64,000 nt of DNA from Halopseudomonas sp002296055 (GTDB lineage: Bacteria; Pseudomonadota; Gammaproteobacteria; Pseudomonadales; Pseudomonadaceae), in NCBI RefSeq assembly GCF_050876985.1, contig NZ_JBPAPP010000001.1; one strand, written 5' to 3'. Shown here piece by piece: positions 1 to 7,486 of this stretch. The stretch's first letter is position 1; each line of letters begins with the position of its first letter. A model generated the notes under the pieces. That model made no database searches, was not told the DNA's origin, and saw only the letters and a list, made by a program, of their open reading frames with translations. The translations under genes were made by a program, and so were the position numbers.

Positions 1-438
1 GACACTACTGCCGGTGGGTTAGCACGCCTGCCGTCGCTACTGACGCGGCATGAGCCGGATCTGGTGGTCATTGAGTTGGGTGGCAACGACGGTCTGCGGG
101 GCCTGCCTACGGATAAAATGCAACAGAATCTTGCGGCCATGGTCCAACAGTCGCGCCAGGCCGGCGCCGAGGTGGCTATCTTGGGCATGCGGATCCCGCC
201 CAATTATGGTGTGCGCTACACCTCGGCATTCGAGCAGGTGTTCCGGGATGTGGCCGAGCAGCAGCAGGTTGCCTTGGTCCCCTTTGTACTGGAAGGCGTT
301 GCGGGTCAGTCAGCGCTTATGCAAAGTGACGGCGTGCACCCCAATGTGCAGGGCCAGCCCGGGATACTGGAGAACGCCTGGCCGGTGATCGATGCCTGGC
401 TAGCCCGTCAGCCGGCGGCGGGTGAGGGCGAAGATTGA
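1..438 (+). CDS. tesA: TesA-type SGNH esterase / acyl-CoA thioesterase I, 5'-truncated
   Basis: The reading frame is open from the first base, so the signal peptide and the block I serine lie outside the window; 145 residues remain. The visible part carries the SGNH block III motif GGND (residues 27-30 of the fragment) and the block V Asp/His pair in SDGVHPN (D110, H113). These are hallmarks of the TesA / lysophospholipase L1 family, periplasmic serine esterases that hydrolyse acyl thioesters and esters. The following small gene starts at or just after the stop codon, suggesting one transcript with the L,D-transpeptidase. The family call is firm; the exact substrate is not readable. Confidence 0.93.
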   Translation, partial: DTTAGGLARLPSLLTRHEPDLVVIELGGNDGLRGLPTDKMQQNLAAMVQQSRQAGAEVAILGMRIPPNYGVRYTSAFEQVFRDVAEQQQVALVPFVLEGVAGQSALMQSDGVHPNVQGQPGILENAWPVIDAWLARQPAAGEGED

Positions 439-449
439 ATCTGTCCTGG

Positions 450-767
450 ATGGCCAGACGCTGGTGTCTGGTAGAGCAGGATGAGCAGCTGGATCTTTTT
501 GTCGAAGACTTCCGGCACGTTCATCTGGTAGATATTAATTTGCGTCTGGATGTACCGCGCGAGCGCACGCTGTGCGGCGACCTCTTGCCCTCGCTGCCTG
601 TCTACCGGGAATTGACCCGGGCCGATGCGCGCACGCTGTGCCCGGCCTGTGTGAACCACGCCGAGCAGACCAAGGGTGGCGCGCGCCGCAGCAGCGGCGG
701 GCGTTCGCGCCCGTTGGCAACGCAGATGCAGCAGTTTGACTTGAATATGATGGTGAGCGGGAGCTGA
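450..767 (+). CDS. Small conserved-position hypothetical protein
   Basis: This frame of about 105 codons fills the space between tesA and the L,D-transpeptidase gene and ends 5 bp before the latter. Either a TTG at 435 that overlaps the tesA stop or the ATG at 450 could be the start; I chose the ATG. The product is soluble and basic at its C-terminus, with a CPAC pair (around residues 68-71) that could bind metal or be redox active, and a basic Arg/Ser/Gly stretch after it. I do not recognise a family. P. aeruginosa has, from memory, a small hypothetical gene at the same place, which supports it being real. A frame on the other strand overlaps it but has no sensible neighbour or start. Confidence 0.55.
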   Translation: MARRWCLVEQDEQLDLFVEDFRHVHLVDINLRLDVPRERTLCGDLLPSLPVYRELTRADARTLCPACVNHAEQTKGGARRSSGGRSRPLATQMQQFDLNMMVSGS

Positions 768-772
768 TACTG

Positions 773-1711
773 ATGTGGATGATGCGTCCAGTACTGAAAA
801 AAGGGCTTCTTGCCGGCGTTCTGGCAAGCTTGGCGACAACGGTGCTGGCTAACGACTATCCGTTGCTTGCGCCCGAGCAGGATATGATCGGCGAGGTTGA
901 GCGATACCAGGCCTCCTATGAAGATACCTTTGCTGATCTGGGCAGTGTGCGCGGCTTCGGCTACCTGGAAATGACGTCGGCCAACCCCGGTATCGACCCC
1001 TGGTTGCCGGGGGCAGGCACAGAAATTGTGCTGCCGGGGGAACATGTTTTGCCCCAGGGTGTGCGAGAAGGGGTGGTGATCAACCTGCCCGAGTTTCGCA
1101 TGTATTACTACCACAAGGGGGGCGAGCTGGTATCCAGCTATCCGGTAGGTATCGGCCGCGAGGGCTGGTCCTCGCCCATTGGCGAAACGCGTATTCTGCG
1201 CAAGCAAGCCAACCCGTCCTGGTATCCGCCCAAGTCCATTCTGGAGGAGCACGCCGCCAACGGCGACCCGCTGCCCGCGGTAGTGCCGCCAGGTCCGGAT
1301 AACCCGATGGGCCCGTTCAAGATGAACCTGGCGCTGAGCGGCTACGTAATCCATGGCACCAACAAGAAGTTTGGTATCGGTACGCGGGTAAGCCATGGTT
1401 GCTTCCGCATGCGTAACGAAGACATCACCGAGCTGTTTCCGCAGGTACCGGTCGGCACACCGGTGACGATCGTCAATCAGCCCTACAAGCTGGGTATCAA
1501 GGACGGTCTGCTGTATCTGGAAGTGCACACGGCGCTGGATGAACACGGCATGCCGTCAACGCTGGACAAGCAGGCGGCAATTCAGCGGTTGCTGGCAGAG
1601 CAGCAGGACAAGGTGCAGGGGTTCAGGTTGGACTGGAAGGCTATCAGAGATCTGGTGTATGCCGAGAGCGGCATTCCCGGGGTGATTGGACAACCGATCC
1701 GGACCATGTGA
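773..1711 (+). CDS. L,D-transpeptidase (YkuD/ErfK/YbiS family), periplasmic
   Basis: A 312-residue protein with a Sec signal peptide (MRPVLKKGLLAGVLASLA, ending near residue 25), a short LysM-like segment (residues about 60-95) and a YkuD domain with the catalytic signature SHGCFR (Cys210). Family members cross-link peptidoglycan 3-3 or attach Braun-type lipoprotein to meso-diaminopimelate. The gene for the major lipoprotein OprI lies immediately downstream and convergent, so lipoprotein anchoring is the most likely role; that part is inference from location. A CGGGAG Shine-Dalgarno sits about 9 bases before the ATG. Length and domain order are normal for the ErfK/YbiS/YcfS/YnhG branch. Confidence 0.93.
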   Translation: MWMMRPVLKKGLLAGVLASLATTVLANDYPLLAPEQDMIGEVERYQASYEDTFADLGSVRGFGYLEMTSANPGIDPWLPGAGTEIVLPGEHVLPQGVREGVVINLPEFRMYYYHKGGELVSSYPVGIGREGWSSPIGETRILRKQANPSWYPPKSILEEHAANGDPLPAVVPPGPDNPMGPFKMNLALSGYVIHGTNKKFGIGTRVSHGCFRMRNEDITELFPQVPVGTPVTIVNQPYKLGIKDGLLYLEVHTALDEHGMPSTLDKQAAIQRLLAEQQDKVQGFRLDWKAIRDLVYAESGIPGVIGQPIRTM

Positions 1712-1733
1712 TCCGGATCGGCTGCAGGCAGCC
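1695..1733. terminator. Inverted repeats between convergent ldt and oprI
   Basis: Two nested structures overlap. The arms CGATCCGGA (1695-1703) and TCCGGATCG (1712-1720) form a perfect 9-bp stem with an 8-base loop across the transpeptidase stop codon. Next to it GGCTGCAGGCAGCC (1720-1733) is a short perfect palindrome just past the oprI stop. Neither strand has a clear U-run, so bidirectional termination or 3'-end stabilisation is only inferred. Confidence 0.5.
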
Positions 1734-1736
1734 ATC

Positions 1737-1991
1737 TTACTTCTGGCTGGCCTTTTCGAGCATGCGCAGGGCGCGCTCGTTGGCTTCGTCAGCAGTCTGC
1801 TGGGCGCGTTGAGCGGCAGCCAGAGCTTCATCAGCCTTGCGGTATGCTTCATCTGCACGGGCCTGGGCGCTGGCAGTCGCGTTTTCGTTGGCGGCAACGC
1901 GAGCGCTCAGTTCCTTTTCCATGCTGTTGCTGCAACCAGCGGCAACCAGGGCTGCCAGTGCTACGGCGGATACTTTCAGTGCAGTTTTCAT
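1737..1991 (-). CDS. oprI: Major outer-membrane lipoprotein OprI (Lpp/Braun type)
   Basis: An 84-residue lipoprotein. Residues 1-19 are a signal peptide with a lipobox ending at Cys20 (VAAGC). The mature part is an alanine-rich heptad coiled coil ending in Lys (EKASQK), as in OprI and Lpp, whose C-terminal lysine is linked to peptidoglycan. I chose ATG at 1991 because a GGGGAA ribosome site precedes it; an upstream in-frame start would add nine residues before the signal peptide. The gene is convergent with an L,D-transpeptidase of the type that attaches such lipoproteins. Its leader carries an unusual 14-bp hairpin. Confidence 0.95.
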   Translation of the reverse strand: MKTALKVSAVALAALVAAGCSNSMEKELSARVAANENATASAQARADEAYRKADEALAAAQRAQQTADEANERALRMLEKASQK

Positions 1992-2025
1992 AACTTTCCC
2001 CTTGTGTAAAAGTTCCATGCTTCAA

Positions 2026-2087
2026 GAACGTACAGCAGAAGACCCGGGGAGGCCGAATGAGTTCCCAAGATGCTCTGCTGTACGTTC
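2026..2087 (-). promoter_or_regulatory. 14-bp perfect stem-loop in the oprI mRNA leader
   Basis: GAACGTACAGCAGA (2026-2039) and TCTGCTGTACGTTC (2074-2087) are exact reverse complements separated by 34 bases. They lie upstream of oprI. If transcription starts from the candidate promoter at 2102-2129, the stem would form within a few bases of the mRNA 5' end. Confidence 0.7.
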
Positions 2088-2101
2088 CTGACAGCGATGT
2101 A

Positions 2102-2129
2102 ATAGTAGCAGTTGGGTGAACGCATGGAA
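2102..2129 (-). promoter_or_regulatory. Candidate oprI promoter
   Basis: On the minus strand TTCCAT (2124-2129) and TACTAT (2102-2107) are separated by 16 bases, a moderate match to sigma-70 -35 and -10 boxes. The predicted start would be about 100 bases ahead of the oprI ATG, immediately before the leader stem-loop. Confidence 0.4.
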
Positions 2130-2255
2130 GTGGCGGAGCGCTAATTCTGTTACTAATCAACAACAATAAAGCACTCTGATTGGGCTGCTCAGGGCTTTGT
2201 GCTGATTCTGTGCTGGGGTAATGTACCTGCGCTGTTCATCACAAGGATAAAAACA

Positions 2256-3650
2256 ATGCTCGGAAACCTCGGTCTGATCGCCGGCGTGGCGCTGCTTATC
2301 TATCTGGCGCTGCGAGGGATCAACATCTTCATTGCCTCTCTGGTCTGCGCCCTGGTGGTTGCCCTGACCAACGGCATGCTTATCTCGCAAACCTTCCTCG
2401 AATTCTTCCCCTTTGGTCCGTTGGGCGCATTCACCTTCGCCGGCAAATTCTTCTTGCTGTTCTTGTGTGGCGCAATCTTCGGCAAGGTTATGGCGACCAG
2501 TCAGGCGGCCAAAAGTATCGCGCTGTCGATCACCCGCGCCTTGGGTGTCCGCCATACGCTACTGGTTGGCATGGTGGTCTGTGCGCTGCTGACCTATGGC
2601 GGTGTTGTGGTGTTTGTTGTGGTGTTTACCATGTACCCGCTGGGTATTACGTTGATGCGCGAGGCCAACCTGCCCAAGCGTCTATGGGCCGCCGCTACGT
2701 CGGTTGGGGCAGGCACCTTTACTATGACTGCGTTGCCGGGTACTCCGTCCATTCATAACGTGATCTCCGCCAGCTCGCTCGGCACAGACCTGTTTGCTGG
2801 TGGTTGGATCGGTATCTTCGCAGCACTGATCATGGCGGGCCTTGGCATGTGGTACGTCGAAAGCCAGTGGAAACGCGCTCAGGCGCGCGGCGAAGGCTTT
2901 GTGGAGAACGCTCAGGATCGTCGTATGGAGCAGCTTATTGGCGACCCGAACGATGCGCCGGTCTGGTGGATGGCGCTGATCCCCATGGTCGTGGTGCTGG
3001 GCTCGATCATGCTGCCGCGAGCGCTGCTGGGCATGGGTGACTGGTCCGAGAGCGATGGCGTGATGGCTCGCGTGCTGATGTTCAGCGCGGCGCAACCGAT
3101 CATCTGGCCGAGCATTTCGCTGATTCTGGGTTCGCTGACCTGCGTGCTGCTGTTCCCGAATCTACGTCGTACCGCAGCGCAGGCCTTCGGCCAGGGCGCT
3201 GATGATTCCATTATGCCGCTGCTTAACACCGCTGCGGTTATCGGTTTTGGCGGGGTGGTAACCCAGACGGCTGGTTTCGGCCAGTTCGCCAACTGGATCC
3301 TCAACGTCGATCTGCCTCCGTTGCTGTCGGTGTTCGCTTCGGTCAGCGTAGTCTCTGCGATTGTCGGCTCCTCTTCGGGTGGTTTGCAGATCTTCATGCA
3401 GTCGCTGGGTCCGCATTACATTGAGATGGGTGTTGATCCCGAGATTCTGCACCGTATCGCGGCAATCGCTGCCGGCGGTCTGGATTCGCTGCCGCACTGT
3501 GGCGCGGTGATTGCGACCTTTATGATCATGGGTATCACCCACAAGGAAGCCTATCGCGACATCTTTGTGGTGACCGTGGCCATCCCAGTCATCGCCTGCC
3601 TGGCATCCATTGGTCTGCTGATGTCCCTGGGCATGGGTATGGTTTCCTGA
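2256..3650 (+). CDS. GntP-family (gluconate/organic acid:H+) permease
   Basis: A 464-residue polytopic membrane protein with about 12-14 hydrophobic segments, including paired glycine-rich re-entrant-looking stretches (ALPGTPSIHNVI near residue 155; GSSSGGLQIFMQS near 370). It resembles the GntP / ion-transporter superfamily importers of gluconate and related hydroxy or keto acids. The start is the ATG at 2256, with AAGGA 8 bases upstream; an earlier start would add a hydrophilic 19-residue leader without a ribosome site. No catabolic gene lies beside it, so the substrate cannot be inferred. A GC-rich hairpin follows the stop. Confidence 0.8.
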   Translation: MLGNLGLIAGVALLIYLALRGINIFIASLVCALVVALTNGMLISQTFLEFFPFGPLGAFTFAGKFFLLFLCGAIFGKVMATSQAAKSIALSITRALGVRHTLLVGMVVCALLTYGGVVVFVVVFTMYPLGITLMREANLPKRLWAAATSVGAGTFTMTALPGTPSIHNVISASSLGTDLFAGGWIGIFAALIMAGLGMWYVESQWKRAQARGEGFVENAQDRRMEQLIGDPNDAPVWWMALIPMVVVLGSIMLPRALLGMGDWSESDGVMARVLMFSAAQPIIWPSISLILGSLTCVLLFPNLRRTAAQAFGQGADDSIMPLLNTAAVIGFGGVVTQTAGFGQFANWILNVDLPPLLSVFASVSVVSAIVGSSSGGLQIFMQSLGPHYIEMGVDPEILHRIAAIAAGGLDSLPHCGAVIATFMIMGITHKEAYRDIFVVTVAIPVIACLASIGLLMSLGMGMVS

Positions 3651-3658
3651 GGCGGTTA

Positions 3659-3691
3659 GAGCATGCGGCGTGACCTGTGCGCCGCGTGCTC
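3659..3691 (+). terminator. Hairpin after the GntP-like gene
   Basis: GAGCATGCGGCG (3659-3670) pairs with CGCCGCGTGCTC (3680-3691) over 12 bp with one G-U pair and a 9-base loop. There is no U-run, so this may be a factor-dependent terminator or an mRNA 3' stabiliser. Confidence 0.5.
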
Positions 3692-3790
3692 AAGTGCACA
3701 AAGTTTCACCAAATGGGGAACATTCTCGCTGAATAAGGTCTACAGTAGATAATTCCTCGCTTGGAGTTATAGCTGCCTGGGAGACTGACA

Positions 3791-4066
3791 ATGACTACGA
3801 ACGCCACCGTCCAGCACGATCAGGAAGGCAAGCAGTTCTATATCGCATTGGAAGGTGCACGGGCTTATCTCGCCTACATGGATCTGGGCAAGAAGACACT
3901 GGATATCTACCGCACCTTCGTACCCAATGCCCTGCGTGGCAAGGGTCTGGCGGCCAAGCTGACGGCGCATGCACTGAGCTTTGCGCGTGAGCAGGGCTAC
4001 ACCGTCATTCCCTCCTGCTCGTACGTTGAGCGTTACATGGATCGTCACGCCGCTAATATCGAGTAG
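3791..4066 (+). CDS. Small GNAT-like N-acetyltransferase (YjdJ / COG2388 type)
   Basis: A 91-residue stand-alone domain. It shows the acetyl-CoA binding pattern of small GCN5-related enzymes: a strand (DIYRTFVPNALRGKGLAAKL, residues about 38-57) with the R-G-K-G-L pyrophosphate loop, followed by helix and strand (GYTVIPSCSYV) ending in a conserved tyrosine region. Family length is about 90-100 residues, so it is complete. Its substrate is unknown. It is a single-gene unit followed at once by a strong bidirectional terminator shared with aroF. The ATG at 3791 follows GGGAGACTGACA, a good ribosome site. Confidence 0.85.
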   Translation: MTTNATVQHDQEGKQFYIALEGARAYLAYMDLGKKTLDIYRTFVPNALRGKGLAAKLTAHALSFAREQGYTVIPSCSYVERYMDRHAANIE

Positions 4067-4081
4067 CCGGCCAGACGCAAC

Positions 4082-4110
4082 AAAAAACCCGCCAGATTGG
4101 CGGGTTTTTT
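4082..4110. terminator. Bidirectional intrinsic terminator
   Basis: CCCGCCA (4088-4094), loop GAT, TGGCGGG (4098-4104), flanked by six A on the left and six T on the right. It ends both the acetyltransferase gene (+) and aroF (-). Confidence 0.93.
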
Positions 4111-4122
4111 GTTGGCTGCTGC

Positions 4123-5205
4123 TCAGCGCTGCATGCGCGGGCGGCGGGGCAGTACATCCTTGAGCTTGTCGCGCATGCTGTGCACGCTTTGCTCCGTGGT
4201 AGCCCAGTCGATGCAGGCGTCGGTGACCGATACGCCGTATTGCAGTTGCGACAGGTCTTTGGGGATGGACTGATTGCCCCAGCCGATATGGCTCTCGACC
4301 ATCAGGCCGATGATGGAGTCGTTGCCTTCCAGGATCTGGTTGGCAACGTTGTCCATGACCAGCGGCTGCAGGCCCGGGTCTTTGTTGGAGTTGGCGTGGC
4401 TGCAGTCAACCATGATGTTGCTGGGGATGCCCGCTTTCTCCAGGTCCTTCTCGCACAGGGCGACGCTGACCGAATCGTAGTTGGGCTTGCCGTTGCCGCC
4501 GCGCAGTACCACGTGGCCGTAGGGGTTGCCCTTGGTGGTAACGATGGATACCTGGCCTTGCTGGTTAATACCCAGGAAGCGGTGCGGGCTGGAAACTGAC
4601 TGCAGGGCGTTGATAGCCACGGACAGGCCGCCATCGGTGCCGTTCTTGAAGCCTACAGCCGAGGACAGGCCGGATGACATTTCGCGGTGGGTCTGCGACT
4701 CGGTGGTGCGTGCGCCAATGGCGGACCAGGAGATAAGATCTTGCAGGTACTGGGGCGAGATCGGATCGAGCGCTTCGGTAGCGGTGGGCAGCCCCATCTC
4801 GGTCAGGTCGCGCAGTAGCTGACGGCCAATCTGCAAGCCATCCTGAATTTTGAAGGAGTCATCCAGGTAGGGGTCGTTGATCAGGCCTTTCCAGCCCACG
4901 GTGGTGCGCGGCTTCTCGAAGTACACGCGCATTACCAGGTACAGGGTGTCGCTGACTTCGGCGGCAAGCTTTTTCAGACGCGCGGCGTAGTCCTTGGCGG
5001 CCTCGATGTCGTGGATAGAGCAGGGGCCAATGACAATGAACAGACGGTGGTCCTTGCCGTCGAGAATGTCGCGAATCACCTGGCGGCTTTCCACCACGGT
5101 AGCCTGGGCAGCCTCGCTGAGCGGAATCTTGGCTTTCAGCTGCTCGGGGGTAATCAGGATCTCGTTGGAGGTAATGTTCAGGTCATCAATAGGTAAATCG
5201 GCCAT
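4123..5205 (-). CDS. aroF: Class I DAHP synthase (3-deoxy-7-phosphoheptulonate synthase)
   Basis: A 360-residue cytosolic enzyme that condenses phosphoenolpyruvate with erythrose 4-phosphate, the first step of aromatic amino acid synthesis. Visible family motifs are GPCSIHD (residues 60-66, metal-binding Cys62), the phosphate-binding block EKPRTTVGWKGL, GARTTESQTHRE and CSHANSNKD. The N-terminus and the GINQQGQ region read closer to the tyrosine-sensitive E. coli AroF than to AroG, so I use that symbol; the actual inhibitor is not proven. The start ATG at 5205 has GGGAAG upstream. It is divergent from the PanE-like gene. Confidence 0.93.
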   Translation of the reverse strand: MADLPIDDLNITSNEILITPEQLKAKIPLSEAAQATVVESRQVIRDILDGKDHRLFIVIGPCSIHDIEAAKDYAARLKKLAAEVSDTLYLVMRVYFEKPRTTVGWKGLINDPYLDDSFKIQDGLQIGRQLLRDLTEMGLPTATEALDPISPQYLQDLISWSAIGARTTESQTHREMSSGLSSAVGFKNGTDGGLSVAINALQSVSSPHRFLGINQQGQVSIVTTKGNPYGHVVLRGGNGKPNYDSVSVALCEKDLEKAGIPSNIMVDCSHANSNKDPGLQPLVMDNVANQILEGNDSIIGLMVESHIGWGNQSIPKDLSQLQYGVSVTDACIDWATTEQSVHSMRDKLKDVLPRRPRMQR

Positions 5206-5444
5206 CAGTCTTCCCGGAAGTGGTACCGGCCGCGCGGTGCGGCACTATTTTGAGTGCGTCACAGCTTAATCAAGGTTGGCCGCTTAGGCTACCCCGCAGG
5301 CCGCTATCGCCCTGAAAAACAAAATTAATTAGCGCCTGAAAATGCATCCGTCGGCTGATTTTGTCGTGTTGTTGACTGTCTTGCCGCGTGCCCGGCGCTT
5401 ACCATTGCCCTATACCAATAACAGATCATCCAAATGAGGGTTGT

Positions 5445-6401
5445 ATGGACCAGAACAAACTGCAAATCGGCATCATCGGCACGGGCGCAATCGGCGGCTT
5501 TTACGGCGCCATGTTGGCCCAGGGCGGCAACGATGTGCACTTTTTGCTGCGCAGTGAATATGACGCTGTGGTTGAGAAGGGCATCACCATCAACAGCCTG
5601 GTCAACGAGCAACTGCATTTACACCCGGTGCAGGCCTACAAGGATGCCGCGGACATGCCGCCCTGTGACTGGTTGTTTATCGGTGCCAAGTCGACCGCGG
5701 GCAACCTGGGCGAGATTATCACCCGTGCCGGCAAGCCTGATGCCAAGGTCGTGCTGTTGCAAAATGGCCTGAGCAACGAAGACCACCTGCGTCCCTATCT
5801 GCCGGACAGCATGCATCTGATCGGTGGCCTGTGCTACGTGTGCCTGTTCCGCGAAGGCCCTGGCCTGGTCAAGCATCAGGCCAATGGTATGGTCGACCTT
5901 GGTTACCACTCTGGACCGGCCACCAGTGTTGACGCGCAGCAAGCGCTGATCAAGGAGGGCGCAGAGCTGCTCGCCTCCGGCAAGATCCCCACCCGCCTGT
6001 TGCCTGGCGTGGACGAGGCGCGCTGGCAGAAGCTGGTTTGGAACGCGCCTTTCAATGGTATTTCTGTGGTGCTGAATGCCGGTACCCAGGCGCTGCTGAA
6101 AGACCCTGCCAGCAATAAGCTGATCAAGGAAATGATGGAAGAGGTGATCAGCACTGCCCGGGCCAAGGGTGTCAGCATGCCCGATGGCCTTGCAGACAAA
6201 CTGCTGATGGGGACTGGCGCCATGCCCGACTACCAGCCGAGCATGTACCACGACTGGCTGCACAAGCGCCCCATGGAACTGGACAGCCTGTACGGCGAGC
6301 TGCTGCGCCAGGGCCGTGAGGCAGGTTGCAGCCTGCCTAAAATCGAGGCAATGTTGGACCAGCTGACGTTCATCCAGAACCGATACCTGTCTGATCAATA
6401 G
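5445..6401 (+). CDS. Ketopantoate reductase-like (ApbA/PanE family) dehydrogenase
   Basis: A 318-residue NADP-dependent dehydrogenase. The N-terminal Rossmann motif is GIIGTGAIGGFYGAML (residues about 8-23), followed by the family segments GAKST and LLQNG (around residues 77 and 106). The C-terminal helical domain has the catalytic-type lysine in WQKLVWNAPFN and a late S/D pattern (ELDSLYGE). 2-Dehydropantoate reduction for pantothenate synthesis is the classical role, but paralogs act on other 2-keto acids and this could be one. The ATG at 5445 follows GAGGG. The nucleotidase gene starts 9 bp after the stop, so they are probably co-transcribed. Confidence 0.85.
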   Translation: MDQNKLQIGIIGTGAIGGFYGAMLAQGGNDVHFLLRSEYDAVVEKGITINSLVNEQLHLHPVQAYKDAADMPPCDWLFIGAKSTAGNLGEIITRAGKPDAKVVLLQNGLSNEDHLRPYLPDSMHLIGGLCYVCLFREGPGLVKHQANGMVDLGYHSGPATSVDAQQALIKEGAELLASGKIPTRLLPGVDEARWQKLVWNAPFNGISVVLNAGTQALLKDPASNKLIKEMMEEVISTARAKGVSMPDGLADKLLMGTGAMPDYQPSMYHDWLHKRPMELDSLYGELLRQGREAGCSLPKIEAMLDQLTFIQNRYLSDQ

Positions 6402-6410
6402 GAAGCCCGC

Positions 6411-7328
6411 ATGCCAGCCCAGCTCGGCGACAAATTGGTTATCGCCATTTCCTCCAGAGCGCTGTTTGATCTGGACGATAGCCACGCAGTCTTCGAGCGT
6501 GAAGGGCTGGAAGCGTACCGGCTCTACCAGATAGCGCATGAAGACGAGCCGCTGGAGCCGGGTGAGGCGTTTCCTCTGGTGCAAAAGCTGCTGCGCATCA
6601 ACAGCCTGCTGGAGGGTGACAGCCGGGTTGAGGTGGTACTGATCTCCCGCAACAGCGCCGACACCGGTCTGCGGGTATTCAATTCGATCCAGCATTACGG
6701 CCTGGGTATCACCCGGGCCGCTTTTGCTGGTGGTCGTAGCCCCTTTACCTATATCCCGGCCTTTGGCTGTCAGCTGTTTCTCTCCACCCATGCCGAAGAT
6801 GTGCGCGCCACGCTGGATGCCGGCTTTGCCGCGGCAACCATCCTGCCGGCCAAGCGCCGCCCGGAGCAGCGCGATGAACTGCGCATCGCCTTTGATGGTG
6901 ACGCTGTGCTGTTTTCCGACGAGTCCGAGCAGGTATTTCAGCGCGACGGCTTGGCGGCCTTTCAGGCCAGCGAGCAGGCGTCTGCCCATCAGCCGCTGCG
7001 GGGCGGTCCTTTCAAGGCATTTCTTGCTGCGCTCAATCGCATTCAGACCGAGTTCCCAAACGAGCAATGCCCAATCCGCACTGCGCTGGTAACCGCGCGT
7101 AGCGCGCCGGCCCATGAGCGCGTCATTCGTACCCTGCGCGAGTGGAATATTCGGTTGGACGAATCCCTGTTTTTGGGCGGTCTGGACAAGTCCGAGTTTC
7201 TGCAGGCTTTTGGCGCGGACCTGTTTTTTGATGATCAGGAAGGACACTGTCAGCGCGCTGTGGGCGTGGTGCCTACCGGGCATGTGCCGCATGGGATCAG
7301 CAACCTCAAATCACCTACTTCAGCCTGA
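6411..7328 (+). CDS. Cytosolic 5'-nucleotidase-like protein (PF06189 type)
   Basis: A 305-residue soluble protein with HAD-like acidic motifs: SSRALFDLDDSHAVF (residues about 14-28), ISRNSADTGLRV, AFDGDAVLFSDESE (about 160-173) and a final FFDDQEGHC. This arrangement matches the 5'-nucleotidase family related to eukaryotic cN-I, which dephosphorylates nucleoside monophosphates. It has no signal peptide. It follows the PanE-like gene by 9 bp and precedes cysB in the same direction. In P. aeruginosa a gene of this kind sits in the same order upstream of cysB (from memory). The substrate is unassigned. Confidence 0.8.
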   Translation: MPAQLGDKLVIAISSRALFDLDDSHAVFEREGLEAYRLYQIAHEDEPLEPGEAFPLVQKLLRINSLLEGDSRVEVVLISRNSADTGLRVFNSIQHYGLGITRAAFAGGRSPFTYIPAFGCQLFLSTHAEDVRATLDAGFAAATILPAKRRPEQRDELRIAFDGDAVLFSDESEQVFQRDGLAAFQASEQASAHQPLRGGPFKAFLAALNRIQTEFPNEQCPIRTALVTARSAPAHERVIRTLREWNIRLDESLFLGGLDKSEFLQAFGADLFFDDQEGHCQRAVGVVPTGHVPHGISNLKSPTSA

Positions 7329-7486
7329 TGCACTATCGGCTCTGTGACGCGCAGCACTAATTCGTTCCGTTGCTGGAATTTATGGACTAACCTAACTGTC
7401 ACAACAGGCGATCTGGTTATAAGCGCTTTCCGCGCTGCCGCGCCAGCCAAGCCGCCACCGGGCTTGGATCGACAGAGGACGCATTC

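Noticed and set aside
602..1546. A minus-strand frame of 314 codons over the L,D-transpeptidase gene
   Set aside because: The plus-strand gene has a signal peptide and an intact catalytic motif; the minus frame has neither family resemblance nor a ribosome site.
2197..2224. TTGTGC-N16-TAATGT as promoter of the GntP-like gene
   Set aside because: The boxes are only moderate matches and part of a TGTGCTG direct repeat; kept out of the features for lack of support.
5619..7292. A 557-codon minus-strand frame over the PanE-like and nucleotidase genes
   Set aside because: It crosses two clear plus-strand genes and has the Gln/His/Arg-rich composition typical of antisense shadows.
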